Source: Listeria swaminathanii
Lineage (GTDB): Bacteria; Bacillota; Bacilli; Lactobacillales; Listeriaceae
Direction of reading: 5' to 3'
Length of the DNA: 64,000 bases
Assembly (NCBI RefSeq): GCF_014229645.1
Contig: NZ_JAATOD010000005.1
Span: 62,001 to 126,000 of the forward strand
Of the stretch, positions 36,058 through 45,257 are shown in pieces (position 1 is the stretch's first letter; every line of letters starts with the position of its first letter). Made by a program: the position numbers and the translations under genes. The notes beneath the pieces are model-generated. The model was not told where the DNA came from and did no database searches. It was given only the letters and a program-made list of their open reading frames with translations.

Positions 36058-37089
36058 TTGAAAGCAGTAGTAAAAACAAACCCCGGATATGATCAAATGG
36101 AGCTAAAAGATGTGGAAGAACCACAAGTCTATGGCGACAAAGTAAAAATCAAAGTAGCATTCACTGGTATTTGCGGATCAGATATCCATACGTTTAAAGG
36201 AGAATACAAAAATCCAACAACTCCCGTCACACTTGGACATGAATTTTCTGGTGTCGTTGTGGAAGTTGGGCCAGATGTAACGAGTATCAAAGTGGGAGAC
36301 CGTGTCACAAGTGAAACAACTTTTGAAACTTGTGGAGAATGTATTTATTGTAAAGAACATGATTACAATTTATGTAGCAATCGTCGCGGCATTGGTACGC
36401 AAGCAAATGGTAGTTTTGCAGAATTTGTTTTATCACGCGAGGAAAGTTGTCACTTGCTTGATGAACGGATTTCGCTGGAAGCAGCAGCACTGACAGAACC
36501 GCTTGCATGTTGTGTCCATTCGGCGCTTGAAAAAACAACGATTCGTCCAGATGACACAGTACTTGTTTTCGGACCAGGTCCAATTGGCTTATTACTAGCT
36601 CAAGTCGTGAAAGCACAAGGGGCAACGGTGATTATGGCAGGAATTACCAAAGATAGCGATCGTCTACGTCTAGCGAAAGAACTTGGAATGGACCGGATTG
36701 TCGATACCTTAAAAGAAGACTTAGCTGAAGTTGTGCTAGGCATGACAGATGGTTACGGAGCGGAACGCGTATTTGATTGTTCTGGCGCAGTACCCGCTGT
36801 AAATCAAGGATTACCTCTAACGAAGAAAAAAGGCGATTTCGTTCAAGTAGGACTTTTTGCCGAAAAGAAAAATGCGATTGATGAAGAATCCATTATCCAA
36901 CGTGAAATTGCTTATATTGGCAGCCGTTCGCAAAAACCATCTTCTTGGATTTTAGCACTCGACTTACTTGCAAATGGCAAAATCAATACGGATAAAATGA
37001 TTACCAAAGTTTATGGTTTAGATGACTGGCGCGAGGCTTTCGAGGCAGTTATGGCAGGAAATGAAATTAAAGTATTAGTGAAATCTTAA
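36058..37089 (+). CDS. Zinc-dependent pentitol-phosphate dehydrogenase (second)
   Basis: The 343-aa medium-chain dehydrogenase is a paralogue of the preceding gene, with GICGSDIHTFKG, GHEFSGVVVE, structural-zinc CGECIYCKEHDYNLC and GPGPIG. The preferred start is TTG at 36058, directly after the previous stop codon, because AAAGGTG lies about eight bases upstream and the resulting MKAVVKTNPG is the usual family beginning. Together the two enzymes should yield xylulose 5-phosphate and ribulose 5-phosphate. I recall it as lmo2663. Confidence 0.9.
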   Translation: MKAVVKTNPGYDQMELKDVEEPQVYGDKVKIKVAFTGICGSDIHTFKGEYKNPTTPVTLGHEFSGVVVEVGPDVTSIKVGDRVTSETTFETCGECIYCKEHDYNLCSNRRGIGTQANGSFAEFVLSREESCHLLDERISLEAAALTEPLACCVHSALEKTTIRPDDTVLVFGPGPIGLLLAQVVKAQGATVIMAGITKDSDRLRLAKELGMDRIVDTLKEDLAEVVLGMTDGYGAERVFDCSGAVPAVNQGLPLTKKKGDFVQVGLFAEKKNAIDEESIIQREIAYIGSRSQKPSSWILALDLLANGKINTDKMITKVYGLDDWREAFEAVMAGNEIKVLVKS

Positions 37090-37107
37090 TAATGGAGGAT
37101 GAACTGT

Positions 37108-37191
37108 ATGAAAAAACATCAAAAAAAGGATAACCGTGCAAACGAATCCAAAGCTTCTCGGGCTCAGATGTTTTACAGTAGTCATCCTTAG
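37108..37191 (+). CDS. 27-aa basic peptide ORF inside the pentitol operon
   Basis: Too short for routine gene calling, this ORF starts with ATG at 37108, seven bases after TGGAGGAT, and reads MKKHQKKDNRANESKASRAQ followed by MFYSSHP. It is strongly basic at the N-terminus, has no membrane segment or Cys, and ends right at the foot of the hairpin at 37192-37238. I do not recognise it. A good ribosome site in a compact operon argues that it is translated. Confidence 0.5.
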   Translation: MKKHQKKDNRANESKASRAQMFYSSHP

Positions 37192-37238
37192 AAATGAGCC
37201 GAGAACATATTCGCGTATGTTCTCGGTTCCATTTCATT
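37192..37238 (+). promoter_or_regulatory. Long hairpin between the dehydrogenases and rpiB
   Basis: CCGAGAACATA and TATGTTCTCGG pair perfectly (11 bp, 6-nt loop), and flanking GAAATG/CATTTC extend the stem past a 2-nt internal bulge. No T-run follows, so it is more likely an mRNA-processing or stability element, or an attenuator linked to the small ORF, than a terminator. Confidence 0.65.
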
Positions 37239-37283
37239 ATAAGACGTTAAAAGAAAAAAATCTATTAATGAAGGTGAAATTAA

Positions 37284-37724
37284 ATGAAATTAACAATTGG
37301 TTGTGACCACGGCGGACGTCGACTAAAAGATGCCATTGTGAAACATTTACGTGAAAAAGATATCGAGGTCGTTGATATTGGAACATATACGGACGAAAGT
37401 GTTGATTTTCCGTCGTATGCAGAAGAAGTTGCGAGCCAAGTGGTGAGTGGGCAATCCGAACTCGGCATCCTATGCTGCGGGACTGGAATCGGGATGAGTA
37501 TCGCTGCGAATAAAGTCGACGGAATCCGTGCTGCGGTTGTTTCGGATGCTTTTTCAGCGCGTGCGACTCGGGAACATAATAATAGCAATATTCTCTGCCT
37601 TGGTGAACGCGTCGTCGGTGAAGGACTAGCGCTTTTACTTGTTGATACGTGGCTTGAGGCATCTTTTGCAGGTGATCGCCATAAACGCCGCTTGGATAAA
37701 ATTACTGAACTCGAAAGAAAGTGA
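37284..37724 (+). CDS. rpiB: Ribose-5-phosphate isomerase B (pentitol operon)
   Basis: The 146-aa RpiB carries IGCDHGGRRLKD and GILCCGTGIGMSIAANK with the catalytic cysteine pair region. It converts ribulose 5-phosphate and ribose 5-phosphate. It is similar to, but distinct from, the copy encoded at 26806. AAGGTG precedes the ATG. I recall it as lmo2662. Confidence 0.92.
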   Translation: MKLTIGCDHGGRRLKDAIVKHLREKDIEVVDIGTYTDESVDFPSYAEEVASQVVSGQSELGILCCGTGIGMSIAANKVDGIRAAVVSDAFSARATREHNNSNILCLGERVVGEGLALLLVDTWLEASFAGDRHKRRLDKITELERK

Positions 37725-37732
37725 GGATGAAA

Positions 37733-38407
37733 ATGAGTAAAATAGCCGCTTCAATTATGTGTGCAGACCAACTACATTTAAGTGATGAGCTCCGGCGCCT
37801 TGAATCTGCTGGCGTGGAACTATTACACTGCGATGTGATGGACGGTGTATATGTGAATAATCTTGCGCTCGGTCCGGAATATTTGGAAATAGTGCGAAAC
37901 AACACAGAAATCCCCCTAGACATACATTTGGCTACTATTACCCCACTTAAATATATTGACATGTTTGGTCCTGTGAAACCGGAATACATTTCTTTTCATG
38001 TCGAAGTAGCGGAAGACGTATCAGAAGTTATTCGGAAAATCCGCTCTTACAATGTCAAACCATCCATCGCGATAAATCCGGAAACCCCCATCGAAGCCAT
38101 TTATCCTTATTTAGATGATGTCGAAATGGTGTTGATGATGACCGTAAATCCAGGTTTTGCGGGGCAGAAATTTCAATCAGACGTATTACAAAAATTGGAT
38201 GATTTAAAAGCGAAACTAGCTGGAAAAGTCCATGTGCCGCTCATCGAAGTGGACGGCAATATTAATAAAGAGACAGTAGGCTTGATGCGCGACTGTTTAC
38301 CAGATATTTATGTACTCGGAACATCGGCACTTTTTCATAACCGAGATAAAACGAGTTATGCAGAAAGACTGGTACACATTTGGTCCGACGTAGAAAAATA
38401 TGTGTAA
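37733..38407 (+). CDS. Ribulose-phosphate 3-epimerase-family protein (divergent paralogue)
   Basis: The 224-aa TIM-barrel protein has HCDVMDGVYVNNLALG and MTVNPGFAGQKF, as in pentulose-phosphate epimerases, but the phosphate loop reads EVDGNIN where normal Rpe has EVDGGVN. The ATG at 37733, six bases after GAGG, is preferred over upstream candidates. It could act on ribulose/xylulose 5-phosphate or on a related ketose phosphate. A standard Rpe is encoded at 40453. I recall it as lmo2661. Confidence 0.85.
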   Translation: MSKIAASIMCADQLHLSDELRRLESAGVELLHCDVMDGVYVNNLALGPEYLEIVRNNTEIPLDIHLATITPLKYIDMFGPVKPEYISFHVEVAEDVSEVIRKIRSYNVKPSIAINPETPIEAIYPYLDDVEMVLMMTVNPGFAGQKFQSDVLQKLDDLKAKLAGKVHVPLIEVDGNINKETVGLMRDCLPDIYVLGTSALFHNRDKTSYAERLVHIWSDVEKYV

Positions 38408-38440
38408 AAAAGCACAAACAATTTAAGGGAGATGACCGTT

Positions 38441-40456
38441 TTGAAAAAAACATTAGATAGACAAGCAGTGGACACGATTCGTTCGTTATCGATTGATATG
38501 ATTGAGAAAGCAAATTCAGGACACCCGGGAATGCCGATGGGAGCAGCGCCAATGGCTTACATGCTATTTGCGAAACATTTAGTATTTAACCCAACCAACC
38601 CAGAATGGTTTAACCGCGACCGCTTTGTTTTATCAGCAGGACACGGTTCCGCACTACTTTATAGCATGCTTCATTTATTTGGCTATGATGTAAAAATGGA
38701 AGACTTGAAACAGTTCCGTCAATTAGATAGTTTAACGCCAGGACATCCTGAGTTTGGTTGGACTGCAGGGGTTGATGCAACGAGTGGACCACTTGGACAA
38801 GGGATTGGTATGGCTGCGGGGATGGCGCTTGCGGAGTCGCATTTGGCGGCACAGTATAATCAACCGAATTATCCAATTGTAGACCATTATACGTATGCAA
38901 TTTGTGGTGATGGAGACTTGATGGAAGGCGTGGCATCAGAAACAGCCTCACTTGCAGGTCATTTAGGACTTGGGAAATTAATCGTATTATACGATTCGAA
39001 TGATATTTGTTTAGATGGCGATTTAAGTGCGACATTCAGCGAAAATGCAGCAGACCGTTTCCGCGCATACGGCTGGCAAGTTTTACGCGTAGAAGATGGC
39101 AATAATTTAGCAGCAATTCAAGAAAAAATTGTCCAAGCTAAACTAGAAACATCGAAGCCAACGCTGATTGAAGTGAAAACAGTCATTGGTTACGGCGCGC
39201 CAACAAAAGCAGGTAGCTCCGCAAGTCATGGTGCTCCGCTTGGTGAAAAAGAAGCGAACGGTGCGAAAGAACATTATGAATGGGCAGAAGAGCCTTTTAC
39301 TGTACCAGCAGAAGTTCGTGATTATTTAAGAAATTACAAAGCTCGCGGAGAAAAACTAGAAGGCGCTTGGAATACCATGCTCGCTAATTACAAAAAAGAA
39401 TTCCCAGAACTTGCAAGCCAATTAGATCGCGTGTTAGCGGGAGAAGTAGCAGCTGATTGGAATACTAATTTGCCAACTTTCGAAGCAGGCACCAATGTCG
39501 CAACACGCTCCGCATCTGGAAAAATGATCAACGCGATTGCGGCCGAATTACCGGAACTTTTCGGGGGATCCGCTGACTTAGGTTGCTCAAATAAAACCTT
39601 TATCGATGCGAGTCCAGCGTATAGCATCCAAGACCCCGCTGGAAAAAATATTTGGTTTGGTGTGCGCGAGTTCGCGATGGGAGCAATGCTAAACGGAATG
39701 GCACTTCATAGCGGTTTACGAGTGTTCGGCTCCACCTTCTTCGTATTCTCGGATTATGTCCGCCCAGCGATGCGGATGGCTGCTTTAATGCAACTTCCAG
39801 TAACTTACGTATTCACGCATGACAGTATCGCTGTTGGTGAAGATGGTCCGACACACGAACCAATCGAACAACTAGCCTCGCTCCGTGCAATGCCAGGCCT
39901 AACAGTTATCCGCCCAGCTGATGCCAAAGAAACCCGCGCTGCTTGGGAAATTGCCGCAACCAACACAAATGGCCCAATCGCACTTGTATTATCACGCCAA
40001 GACCTGCCAGTACTCGAAAATGCCCAAGAAGAAGTAGATGCAGGCGTAGAAAAAGGAGCGTACATCGTAGCGCCAGCAACTAGTTCCAAACCAGACGCCA
40101 TCATTATCGCAACGGGCTCCGAAGTATCCCTTGCAATCGAAGCGAAACGCGAACTTGCGAAAAAAGATCTAGACGTTTCCGTTGTCAGTTTATCCAGCTG
40201 GGAACGCTTTGAAAAAACAACCGATGCTTATAAAGAAAGCATTTTACCAAAAGAAGTGACAGCGCGATTTGCGATTGAAGCTGGAGCAACATTTGGCTGG
40301 AAAGAATTTATTGGATCAGAAGGCGATATGCTAGGAATCGACCATTTTGGCGCATCTGCTCCAGCGAAAGACTTGTTTACGGCTTACGGATTTACGCCTG
40401 AAAATGTGGCAAATCGTGTCGAAGCAGTTATCGCGAAAGCTGGTGTGCGCGTATGA
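38441..40456 (+). CDS. tkt: Transketolase (pentitol operon)
   Basis: The enzyme is 671 aa from the TTG at 38441, chosen because AAGGGAG lies nine bases upstream; an ATG at 38432 touches that site. It transfers two-carbon units in the pentose phosphate pathway with thiamine diphosphate. Motifs: [32 protein letters not shown], the ThDP motif CGDGDLMEG, and [16 protein letters not shown]. Catabolic operons often carry their own copy next to a housekeeping one. I recall it as lmo2660. Confidence 0.94.
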   Translation: MKKTLDRQAVDTIRSLSIDMIEKANSGHPGMPMGAAPMAYMLFAKHLVFNPTNPEWFNRDRFVLSAGHGSALLYSMLHLFGYDVKMEDLKQFRQLDSLTPGHPEFGWTAGVDATSGPLGQGIGMAAGMALAESHLAAQYNQPNYPIVDHYTYAICGDGDLMEGVASETASLAGHLGLGKLIVLYDSNDICLDGDLSATFSENAADRFRAYGWQVLRVEDGNNLAAIQEKIVQAKLETSKPTLIEVKTVIGYGAPTKAGSSASHGAPLGEKEANGAKEHYEWAEEPFTVPAEVRDYLRNYKARGEKLEGAWNTMLANYKKEFPELASQLDRVLAGEVAADWNTNLPTFEAGTNVATRSASGKMINAIAAELPELFGGSADLGCSNKTFIDASPAYSIQDPAGKNIWFGVREFAMGAMLNGMALHSGLRVFGSTFFVFSDYVRPAMRMAALMQLPVTYVFTHDSIAVGEDGPTHEPIEQLASLRAMPGLTVIRPADAKETRAAWEIAATNTNGPIALVLSRQDLPVLENAQEEVDAGVEKGAYIVAPATSSKPDAIIIATGSEVSLAIEAKRELAKKDLDVSVVSLSSWERFEKTTDAYKESILPKEVTARFAIEAGATFGWKEFIGSEGDMLGIDHFGASAPAKDLFTAYGFTPENVANRVEAVIAKAGVRV

Positions 40457-41097
40457 CATTCGTAGCGCCATCTTTACTTGCAGCTGATTATATGAACATG
40501 GCAAATTCCATTAAAGAAGCAGAAGATGCAGGAGCTGACTACCTTCATATCGATGTCATGGACGGACATTTTGTACCGAATCTGACATTTGGAATCGACA
40601 TGGTCGAGCAAATTAGCAAAACAGCGACTATTCCACTGGATGTCCATTTAATGCTCTCAAACCCAGAAAACTATATTGAAAAATTTGCCGCGGCTGGAGC
40701 GCACATTATTTCCGTGCACATCGAAGCCACACCGCACATCCACCGCGTCATTCAACAAATTAAAGCAGCCGGCTGTAAAGTGGGAGTCGTACTCAATCCG
40801 GGAACTCCGGCAAATGTGCTGGATGCCATTTTAGCAGATGTAGATTTAGTCTTACAAATGACAGTCAATCCCGGTTTTGGTGGACAAGCATTTATCGAGT
40901 CAACTACCAAAAATATGCGCTATCTGGATAATTGGCGCCGTGAAAACCACGGTAGCTACGTTATCGAAGTAGATGGCGGCGTAAATGCTGAAACCGCAGA
41001 GAAATGTAAACAAGCCGGCGTGGACGTCCTCGTTGCTGGATCATACTTCTTTGGAGCGGCAGATAAAGCAGCGTGTATCCAAGGCTTAAAACAATAA
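40453..41097 (+). CDS. rpe: Ribulose-phosphate 3-epimerase
   Basis: The 214-aa Rpe starts inside the transketolase stop codon (ATGA overlap). It has the standard motifs [33 protein letters not shown] and EVDGGVN. It interconverts ribulose 5-phosphate and xylulose 5-phosphate and completes the route from pentitols to transketolase substrates. It is the last gene of the operon and is followed by a terminator. I recall it as lmo2659. Confidence 0.95.
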   Translation: MTFVAPSLLAADYMNMANSIKEAEDAGADYLHIDVMDGHFVPNLTFGIDMVEQISKTATIPLDVHLMLSNPENYIEKFAAAGAHIISVHIEATPHIHRVIQQIKAAGCKVGVVLNPGTPANVLDAILADVDLVLQMTVNPGFGGQAFIESTTKNMRYLDNWRRENHGSYVIEVDGGVNAETAEKCKQAGVDVLVAGSYFFGAADKAACIQGLKQ

Positions 41098-41105
41098 AAC
41101 ACCCC

Positions 41106-41144
41106 AAAAAACTAGGTCGCCCAAAAAGCACCTAGTTTTTTTAT
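41106..41144 (+). terminator. Terminator of the pentitol operon
   Basis: AAACTAGGT and ACCTAGTTT form a 9-bp stem followed by seven T. Confidence 0.85.
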
Positions 41145-41168
41145 ATTATATAGTAGATATTTTTTTAA

Positions 41169-41197
41169 TTGATACATCCCTCGCTCTAGCTTATACT
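41169..41197 (+). promoter_or_regulatory. Promoter of the GNAT/dGTPase genes
   Basis: TTGATA (41169-41174) and TATACT (41192-41197) are separated by 17 bp, 34 bp before the next start codon. Confidence 0.7.
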
Positions 41198-41230
41198 TAA
41201 ATTAATACGACAACGCAAAGGAAGAGATAT

Positions 41231-41710
41231 ATGACACAACTCACATTTCGAAACGCGACCGAACAAGACACGAAGTTAATTCTTCGTTTTATTACAGAAC
41301 TTGCAACACACGAAGGCATTGAAAAAGATGTAGTAGCAACAGAAGCTGGCTTGCATAAGGCTCTTTTTCAAGAAAAAGCAGCCGAAGTAATTATCGCCGA
41401 ATACGAAGACGCACCAGTTGGTTTCGCACTCTTTTTCCATAATTTTTCCACACTACTTGGCAAAAAAGGTTTGTACTTAGAAGACCTTTACATCATTCCA
41501 GAAATGCGCGGCAAAAGTTTTGGAACACAGTTTTTCAGCTATTTATCCAAACTTGCCTTAGAGCGAGATTGCGGCAGATTTGAGTGGTGGTGCTTGAATG
41601 AAAATAAATCAGGCATGGACTTTTACGAAAAAATTGGCGCAGAAAAAATGTCAGAATGGACAGTACATAGGCTCACTAAAGCCGAAATGGAAAAACTAAG
41701 CAATTTATAA
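41231..41710 (+). CDS. GNAT-family N-acetyltransferase
   Basis: The 159-aa protein has the GNAT core, with LYLEDLYIIPEMRGKSFGTQ forming strand 4 and the acetyl-CoA loop (R-G-K-x-x-G variant), followed by LNENKSGMDFYEKIGA. It resembles spermidine/spermine N1-acetyltransferase-like proteins; the acceptor is not proven. GGAAGAG precedes the ATG. It is 14 bp upstream of the dGTPase-like gene. I recall it as lmo2658. Confidence 0.88.
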   Translation: MTQLTFRNATEQDTKLILRFITELATHEGIEKDVVATEAGLHKALFQEKAAEVIIAEYEDAPVGFALFFHNFSTLLGKKGLYLEDLYIIPEMRGKSFGTQFFSYLSKLALERDCGRFEWWCLNENKSGMDFYEKIGAEKMSEWTVHRLTKAEMEKLSNL

Positions 41711-41724
41711 AGGATGGGATTTAA

Positions 41725-43122
41725 ATGAAATGGGATAAACTATTAAATGACAAACGCCGCCGCGAATCTGGTGTCACTCGTTCAAAAAACACCGACGTAC
41801 GTAGCGCTTTCGAAAATGATTTCCAGCGCATCGTTATGAGTGCATCATTTCGCCGTTTACAAGATAAAACCCAAGTATTCCCACTAGAAAAAAGCGATTT
41901 TGTGCGTACGCGACTAACTCATTCAATGGAAGTAAGCACCATCGCAAAATCAATGGGAAACATGGTTACACACACGATTCAAGAAGAAAACCTAGATGAA
42001 GAATTTACAAAAGAGCACGCAGATAAAATCCCGGAAATCCTCGCTTGTGCAGGATTGTTACATGATATGGGGAATCCGCCGTTCGGCCATTTTGGCGAAG
42101 AAAGCATCCGCGAGTGGTTCCGCGACAATTTAGCAACCATCACTTACAAAAATAAAAGCCTAGCCGAAATCCTGACACCACAAATGAAAGAAGACTTTTA
42201 CTACTTTGAAGGTAACGCCCAAGTGCTCCGTGTAGTCTCAAAACTACATTATCTTTTCGACCAATACGGCTTAAACCTAACATTTGCAACTTTAAACGCA
42301 GTCATCAAATACCCAGTTTCTTCTTTAAAAGTAAATAAAAAACAAATTAAAAGTAAAAAACTAGGCTACTTTTACGCCGATGAATCCCTTTTTAATGAAA
42401 TAACAACTGCCACAGAAGCGCGCGATAACCGTCATCCGCTCACTTATTTACTAGAAGTAGCAGACGACATCGCTTACCTAAATGCAGACCTAGAAGACGG
42501 TGTGAAAAAAGGCATCGTCAACATCACACAAATTTTAAAAGGATTTGAAGAAGTAGAAGAGCATAATAAAGTCACTGCCGCATGCTATAACGAACTCAAG
42601 AAAAAAAGCGAGCGCTACGAAGGACAAGAAGAAAGTTTCATCGTACAACAATGGCTAGCATCCAACGTTCGCGGCCAATTAATCAATCGTTCACTCGAAG
42701 TGTTTTACGCGAACTACGACGCAATCATGGCAGGCACATTCAACGACTCACTCATTGATGCATCAAGCGCTGAACAACTCGTTCATATTTTACAAAGCCT
42801 GTCATTCACGTATATTTATCAAGATAAAGGCATCGTTGAATCCGAAATCGCCGGCAATGAAATCATCTCCAAATTGCTCGAAACGTTTATCCCGGCAGTG
42901 ATTTACTACGACAGCGAAACCCCAGAACGCCAAACAGCCAAAGATAAACGGCTACTAACCTTGATTTCCGACAACTACCTAGGCTGCTACCGCAAAAACG
43001 CAGAAGGCGAAAGCGAAACGATGAAACTGTACTTGCGATTACTTCTCGTAACAGACTTCATTTGCGGCATGACCGACAGCTACGCGAAAGATTTATATCA
43101 ACGGTTGAATGGACTAAGTTAA
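41725..43122 (+). CDS. dgt: Deoxyguanosinetriphosphate triphosphohydrolase-like HD protein
   Basis: The 465-aa protein is a dGTPase-family enzyme that removes triphosphate from deoxynucleoside triphosphates. It shows the N-terminal SFRRLQDKTQVFPLE segment and the HD-domain metal ligands in TRLTHSMEVS, LLHDMGNPPFGHFGEE and EVADDIAYLNADLED. AAGGATGGGA precedes the ATG. It ends tail-to-tail with a second, diverged copy on the minus strand and shares its terminator. I recall it as lmo2657. Confidence 0.93.
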   Translation: MKWDKLLNDKRRRESGVTRSKNTDVRSAFENDFQRIVMSASFRRLQDKTQVFPLEKSDFVRTRLTHSMEVSTIAKSMGNMVTHTIQEENLDEEFTKEHADKIPEILACAGLLHDMGNPPFGHFGEESIREWFRDNLATITYKNKSLAEILTPQMKEDFYYFEGNAQVLRVVSKLHYLFDQYGLNLTFATLNAVIKYPVSSLKVNKKQIKSKKLGYFYADESLFNEITTATEARDNRHPLTYLLEVADDIAYLNADLEDGVKKGIVNITQILKGFEEVEEHNKVTAACYNELKKKSERYEGQEESFIVQQWLASNVRGQLINRSLEVFYANYDAIMAGTFNDSLIDASSAEQLVHILQSLSFTYIYQDKGIVESEIAGNEIISKLLETFIPAVIYYDSETPERQTAKDKRLLTLISDNYLGCYRKNAEGESETMKLYLRLLLVTDFICGMTDSYAKDLYQRLNGLS

Positions 43123-43126
43123 ATGC

Positions 43127-43168
43127 AAAACAGCAATCCCAGTTTAATTTCTGAGATTGCTGTTTTTT
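43127..43168. terminator. Bidirectional terminator between the two dGTPase-like genes
   Basis: AAAACAGCAATC (43127-43138) pairs perfectly with GATTGCTGTTTT (43155-43166), with A and T runs outside. It overlaps the last bases of the minus-strand gene. Confidence 0.9.
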
Positions 43169-44558
43169 AATATATACCATTAAGCTCTTGATATAAATCT
43201 TTTGCATAAGTATCTGTCATACCACATATAAAATCTGTAACCAATAATAAGCGTAAATAAAGCTTTTCATTTTTGCTTTTATCTCTTGAGTTTTTGTGAT
43301 AAGAAGACAGATGGTTGTCTGATATCAATTCTATTAAACGTTTAGATTCATCTTCATTAGGATCTACATAGTCAGAATCGTAATAAATTGCAGCAGGAAC
43401 AAAAAGATCTAATAAGCCATAAATTATTTTCTTACCTGCTAGTTCTGAGGCGATAATTTTTTTATCAGTAAAAACGTGATCAATGCAGATTTGTTCTAAA
43501 GCTGTTACTAATTCATTAAGACTGCAAGTTTGTAGTAAAGCTTTGTCAAAGATACCAGTCATTATATTAGAGTAATTGTCGAAGAAGTTTTTAACCACAG
43601 CACTTATTAAGATGCCCCGAACATTAGTTGCAGTCCACGCTTGGAAAATGGATATATCTTTTTTGCAACTTTTCTTGATTTGTAGTAATTTTTCAAAACT
43701 ATCTTTTAGAATTGGGTTTTTTGAAGTACTAAATTCTGAGTTTCTTTCTATAATAGTGTCTATAGAAAGAATTCCTTTTTTTACTGCATCTTCTAAATCG
43801 GCTATTAAGTAGCTAATATCATCAGCGGCTTCTAATAAAAAAGTAACTGGGTGCCTATTTCCATTTGTTCCTGTTTGTTCAGTGATTTTTTCAAAAATAT
43901 CTTTTTCAGAATAAAAGTATCCCATTTTTTTACTTTTAATATGAGTTTTATTTATTTGAAGAGAATTAACAGGATACTTAACAAACGAGTTTAACGTAGC
44001 AGATGTTAAATTCATCCCATAACTTGTTTCGAAAAGTTGATGTAATTTAGTAACTACACGAAGAACTTGTGCATTTCCTTCAAAATGTAGAAAGTCATTG
44101 CGCATTTGTTTTTCTAAAAGAGAATTTATTGAAATATCATCTATCTTAAGGGTGGGAAGTTCTTTAGCAAACCACTGTCTGATAGCTGTTTCACCAAAAT
44201 GCCCAAACGGTGGATTACCAATATCATGGAGTAATCCAGCAGAGGCTAAAAGGTCAGATAATTCTCGAATATTTTGTTCTGTGAAGCTGGGATCAATATT
44301 ACGTTCAACTATTTGTGAGCCAACTAAAGTCCCCATAGATTTAGCGATTGTAGAAACTTCTAAAGAATGCGTTAATCTCGTTCTAATAAAATCATTTTTT
44401 TCTAAAGGGAAGACCTGTGTTTTATCTTGTAATCTACGAAAAGAAGCGCTTAAAATTATTCTTTGATAATCATTTTCAAATGCGTTTCTTAAATCACCGT
44501 TCCCAGGATTCCTTTTTCGCGATATTGTTTCCCGGTTTAACAAAGTTGTCCATTCCAT
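43167..44558 (-). CDS. Second dGTPase-like HD protein, probably acquired
   Basis: This 463-aa protein aligns along its full length with the neighbour encoded at 41725: SFRRLQDKTQVFPLE, TRLTHSLEVS, LLHDIGNPPFGHFGE, EAADDISYLIADLED and FICGMTDTYAKDLYQ are all present, so the metal site looks intact. Its DNA is clearly more AT-rich than the flanking genes and its codon choice differs. In the gene order I remember, the neighbour is followed directly by rpsL, so this copy looks inserted. dGTPases can act as dNTP-depleting phage defence, but a role here is inference. A plausible promoter lies at 44587-44614 on the minus strand. Confidence 0.9.
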   Translation of the reverse strand: MEWTTLLNRETISRKRNPGNGDLRNAFENDYQRIILSASFRRLQDKTQVFPLEKNDFIRTRLTHSLEVSTIAKSMGTLVGSQIVERNIDPSFTEQNIRELSDLLASAGLLHDIGNPPFGHFGETAIRQWFAKELPTLKIDDISINSLLEKQMRNDFLHFEGNAQVLRVVTKLHQLFETSYGMNLTSATLNSFVKYPVNSLQINKTHIKSKKMGYFYSEKDIFEKITEQTGTNGNRHPVTFLLEAADDISYLIADLEDAVKKGILSIDTIIERNSEFSTSKNPILKDSFEKLLQIKKSCKKDISIFQAWTATNVRGILISAVVKNFFDNYSNIMTGIFDKALLQTCSLNELVTALEQICIDHVFTDKKIIASELAGKKIIYGLLDLFVPAAIYYDSDYVDPNEDESKRLIELISDNHLSSYHKNSRDKSKNEKLYLRLLLVTDFICGMTDTYAKDLYQELNGIY

Positions 44559-44586
44559 CTCTAATCATCCTTTTTAATTTTATATT

Positions 44587-44614
44587 AATATAATCATTGT
44601 GAATAATCAAACAA
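44587..44614 (-). promoter_or_regulatory. Candidate promoter of the second dGTPase-like gene
   Basis: On the minus strand TTGTTT (44609-44614) and TATATT (44587-44592) are separated by 16 bp. Confidence 0.4.
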
Positions 44615-44644
44615 TATCCGTGGTAGATTATATAGAAAACCACC

Positions 44645-44673
44645 TTGACATCTTTAGCTGAAGGTGTTACTAT
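44645..44673 (+). promoter_or_regulatory. str operon promoter
   Basis: A perfect TTGACA (44645-44650) and TACTAT (44668-44673) are 17 bp apart, about 140 bp before rpsL, as expected for a strong ribosomal-protein promoter. Confidence 0.85.
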
Positions 44674-44706
44674 ATTCAAGGTGCCTCTACTATAAACAGA
44701 GGTCTG

Positions 44707-44752
44707 AAAATAAAACAGCGTTGTAGGTCGAACTTACAGCCATTTTATTTTA
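44707..44752 (+). promoter_or_regulatory. Hairpin in the str operon leader
   Basis: AAAATAAAA and TTTTATTTT enclose an inner stem GTTGTA/TACAGC, giving a long structured leader between promoter and rpsL. It may be an autoregulatory ribosomal-protein site or an attenuator. Confidence 0.45.
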
Positions 44753-44813
44753 CCGAAAAAATGAACCACCTGGATGTGTGGAACTACTAAATAAGGAAGG
44801 AGGAATTTATCCC

Positions 44814-45227
44814 ATGCCTACAATTAACCAATTAGTACGCAAACCTCGTCAATCTAAAATCAAAAAATCTACATCACCTGCTTTGAACAAGGGCCTAAAC
44901 AGTTTTAAAAGAGAACTAACAGACGTTAACTCTCCTCAAAAACGTGGCGTATGTACTCGTGTTGGTACCATGACTCCTAAAAAACCTAACTCGGCGCTTC
45001 GTAAATATGCCCGTGTACGTTTGAGTAATGGTATTGAAGTAACAGCTTACATTCCTGGTATTGGTCACAACTTACAAGAACATAGTGTTGTTCTTATTCG
45101 TGGTGGACGTGTAAAAGATTTACCAGGGGTACGTTATCATATCGTTCGTGGAGCGCTTGATACAGCTGGTGTTGAAAATAGAGGACAAAGCCGTTCTAAA
45201 TACGGTACGAAAAAACCTAAAAAATAA
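44814..45227 (+). CDS. rpsL: 30S ribosomal protein S12
   Basis: S12 (137 aa) belongs to the decoding centre of the small subunit. It contains [11 protein letters not shown] at the start, [13 protein letters not shown] (the wild-type lysines at the streptomycin-resistance site) and [13 protein letters not shown]. The start at 44814 follows AAGGAGG and gives the family length; the longer frame from 44778 is not supported. First gene of the str operon. Confidence 0.98.
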
Positions 45228-45257
45228 TACTTATAAAATATGAAAGGAGGATATCCG

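Noticed and set aside
37237..37662. 141-codon and 102-codon minus-strand ORFs opposite rpiB
   Set aside because: They are shadows of the rpiB coding frame with no ribosome site and no family resemblance.
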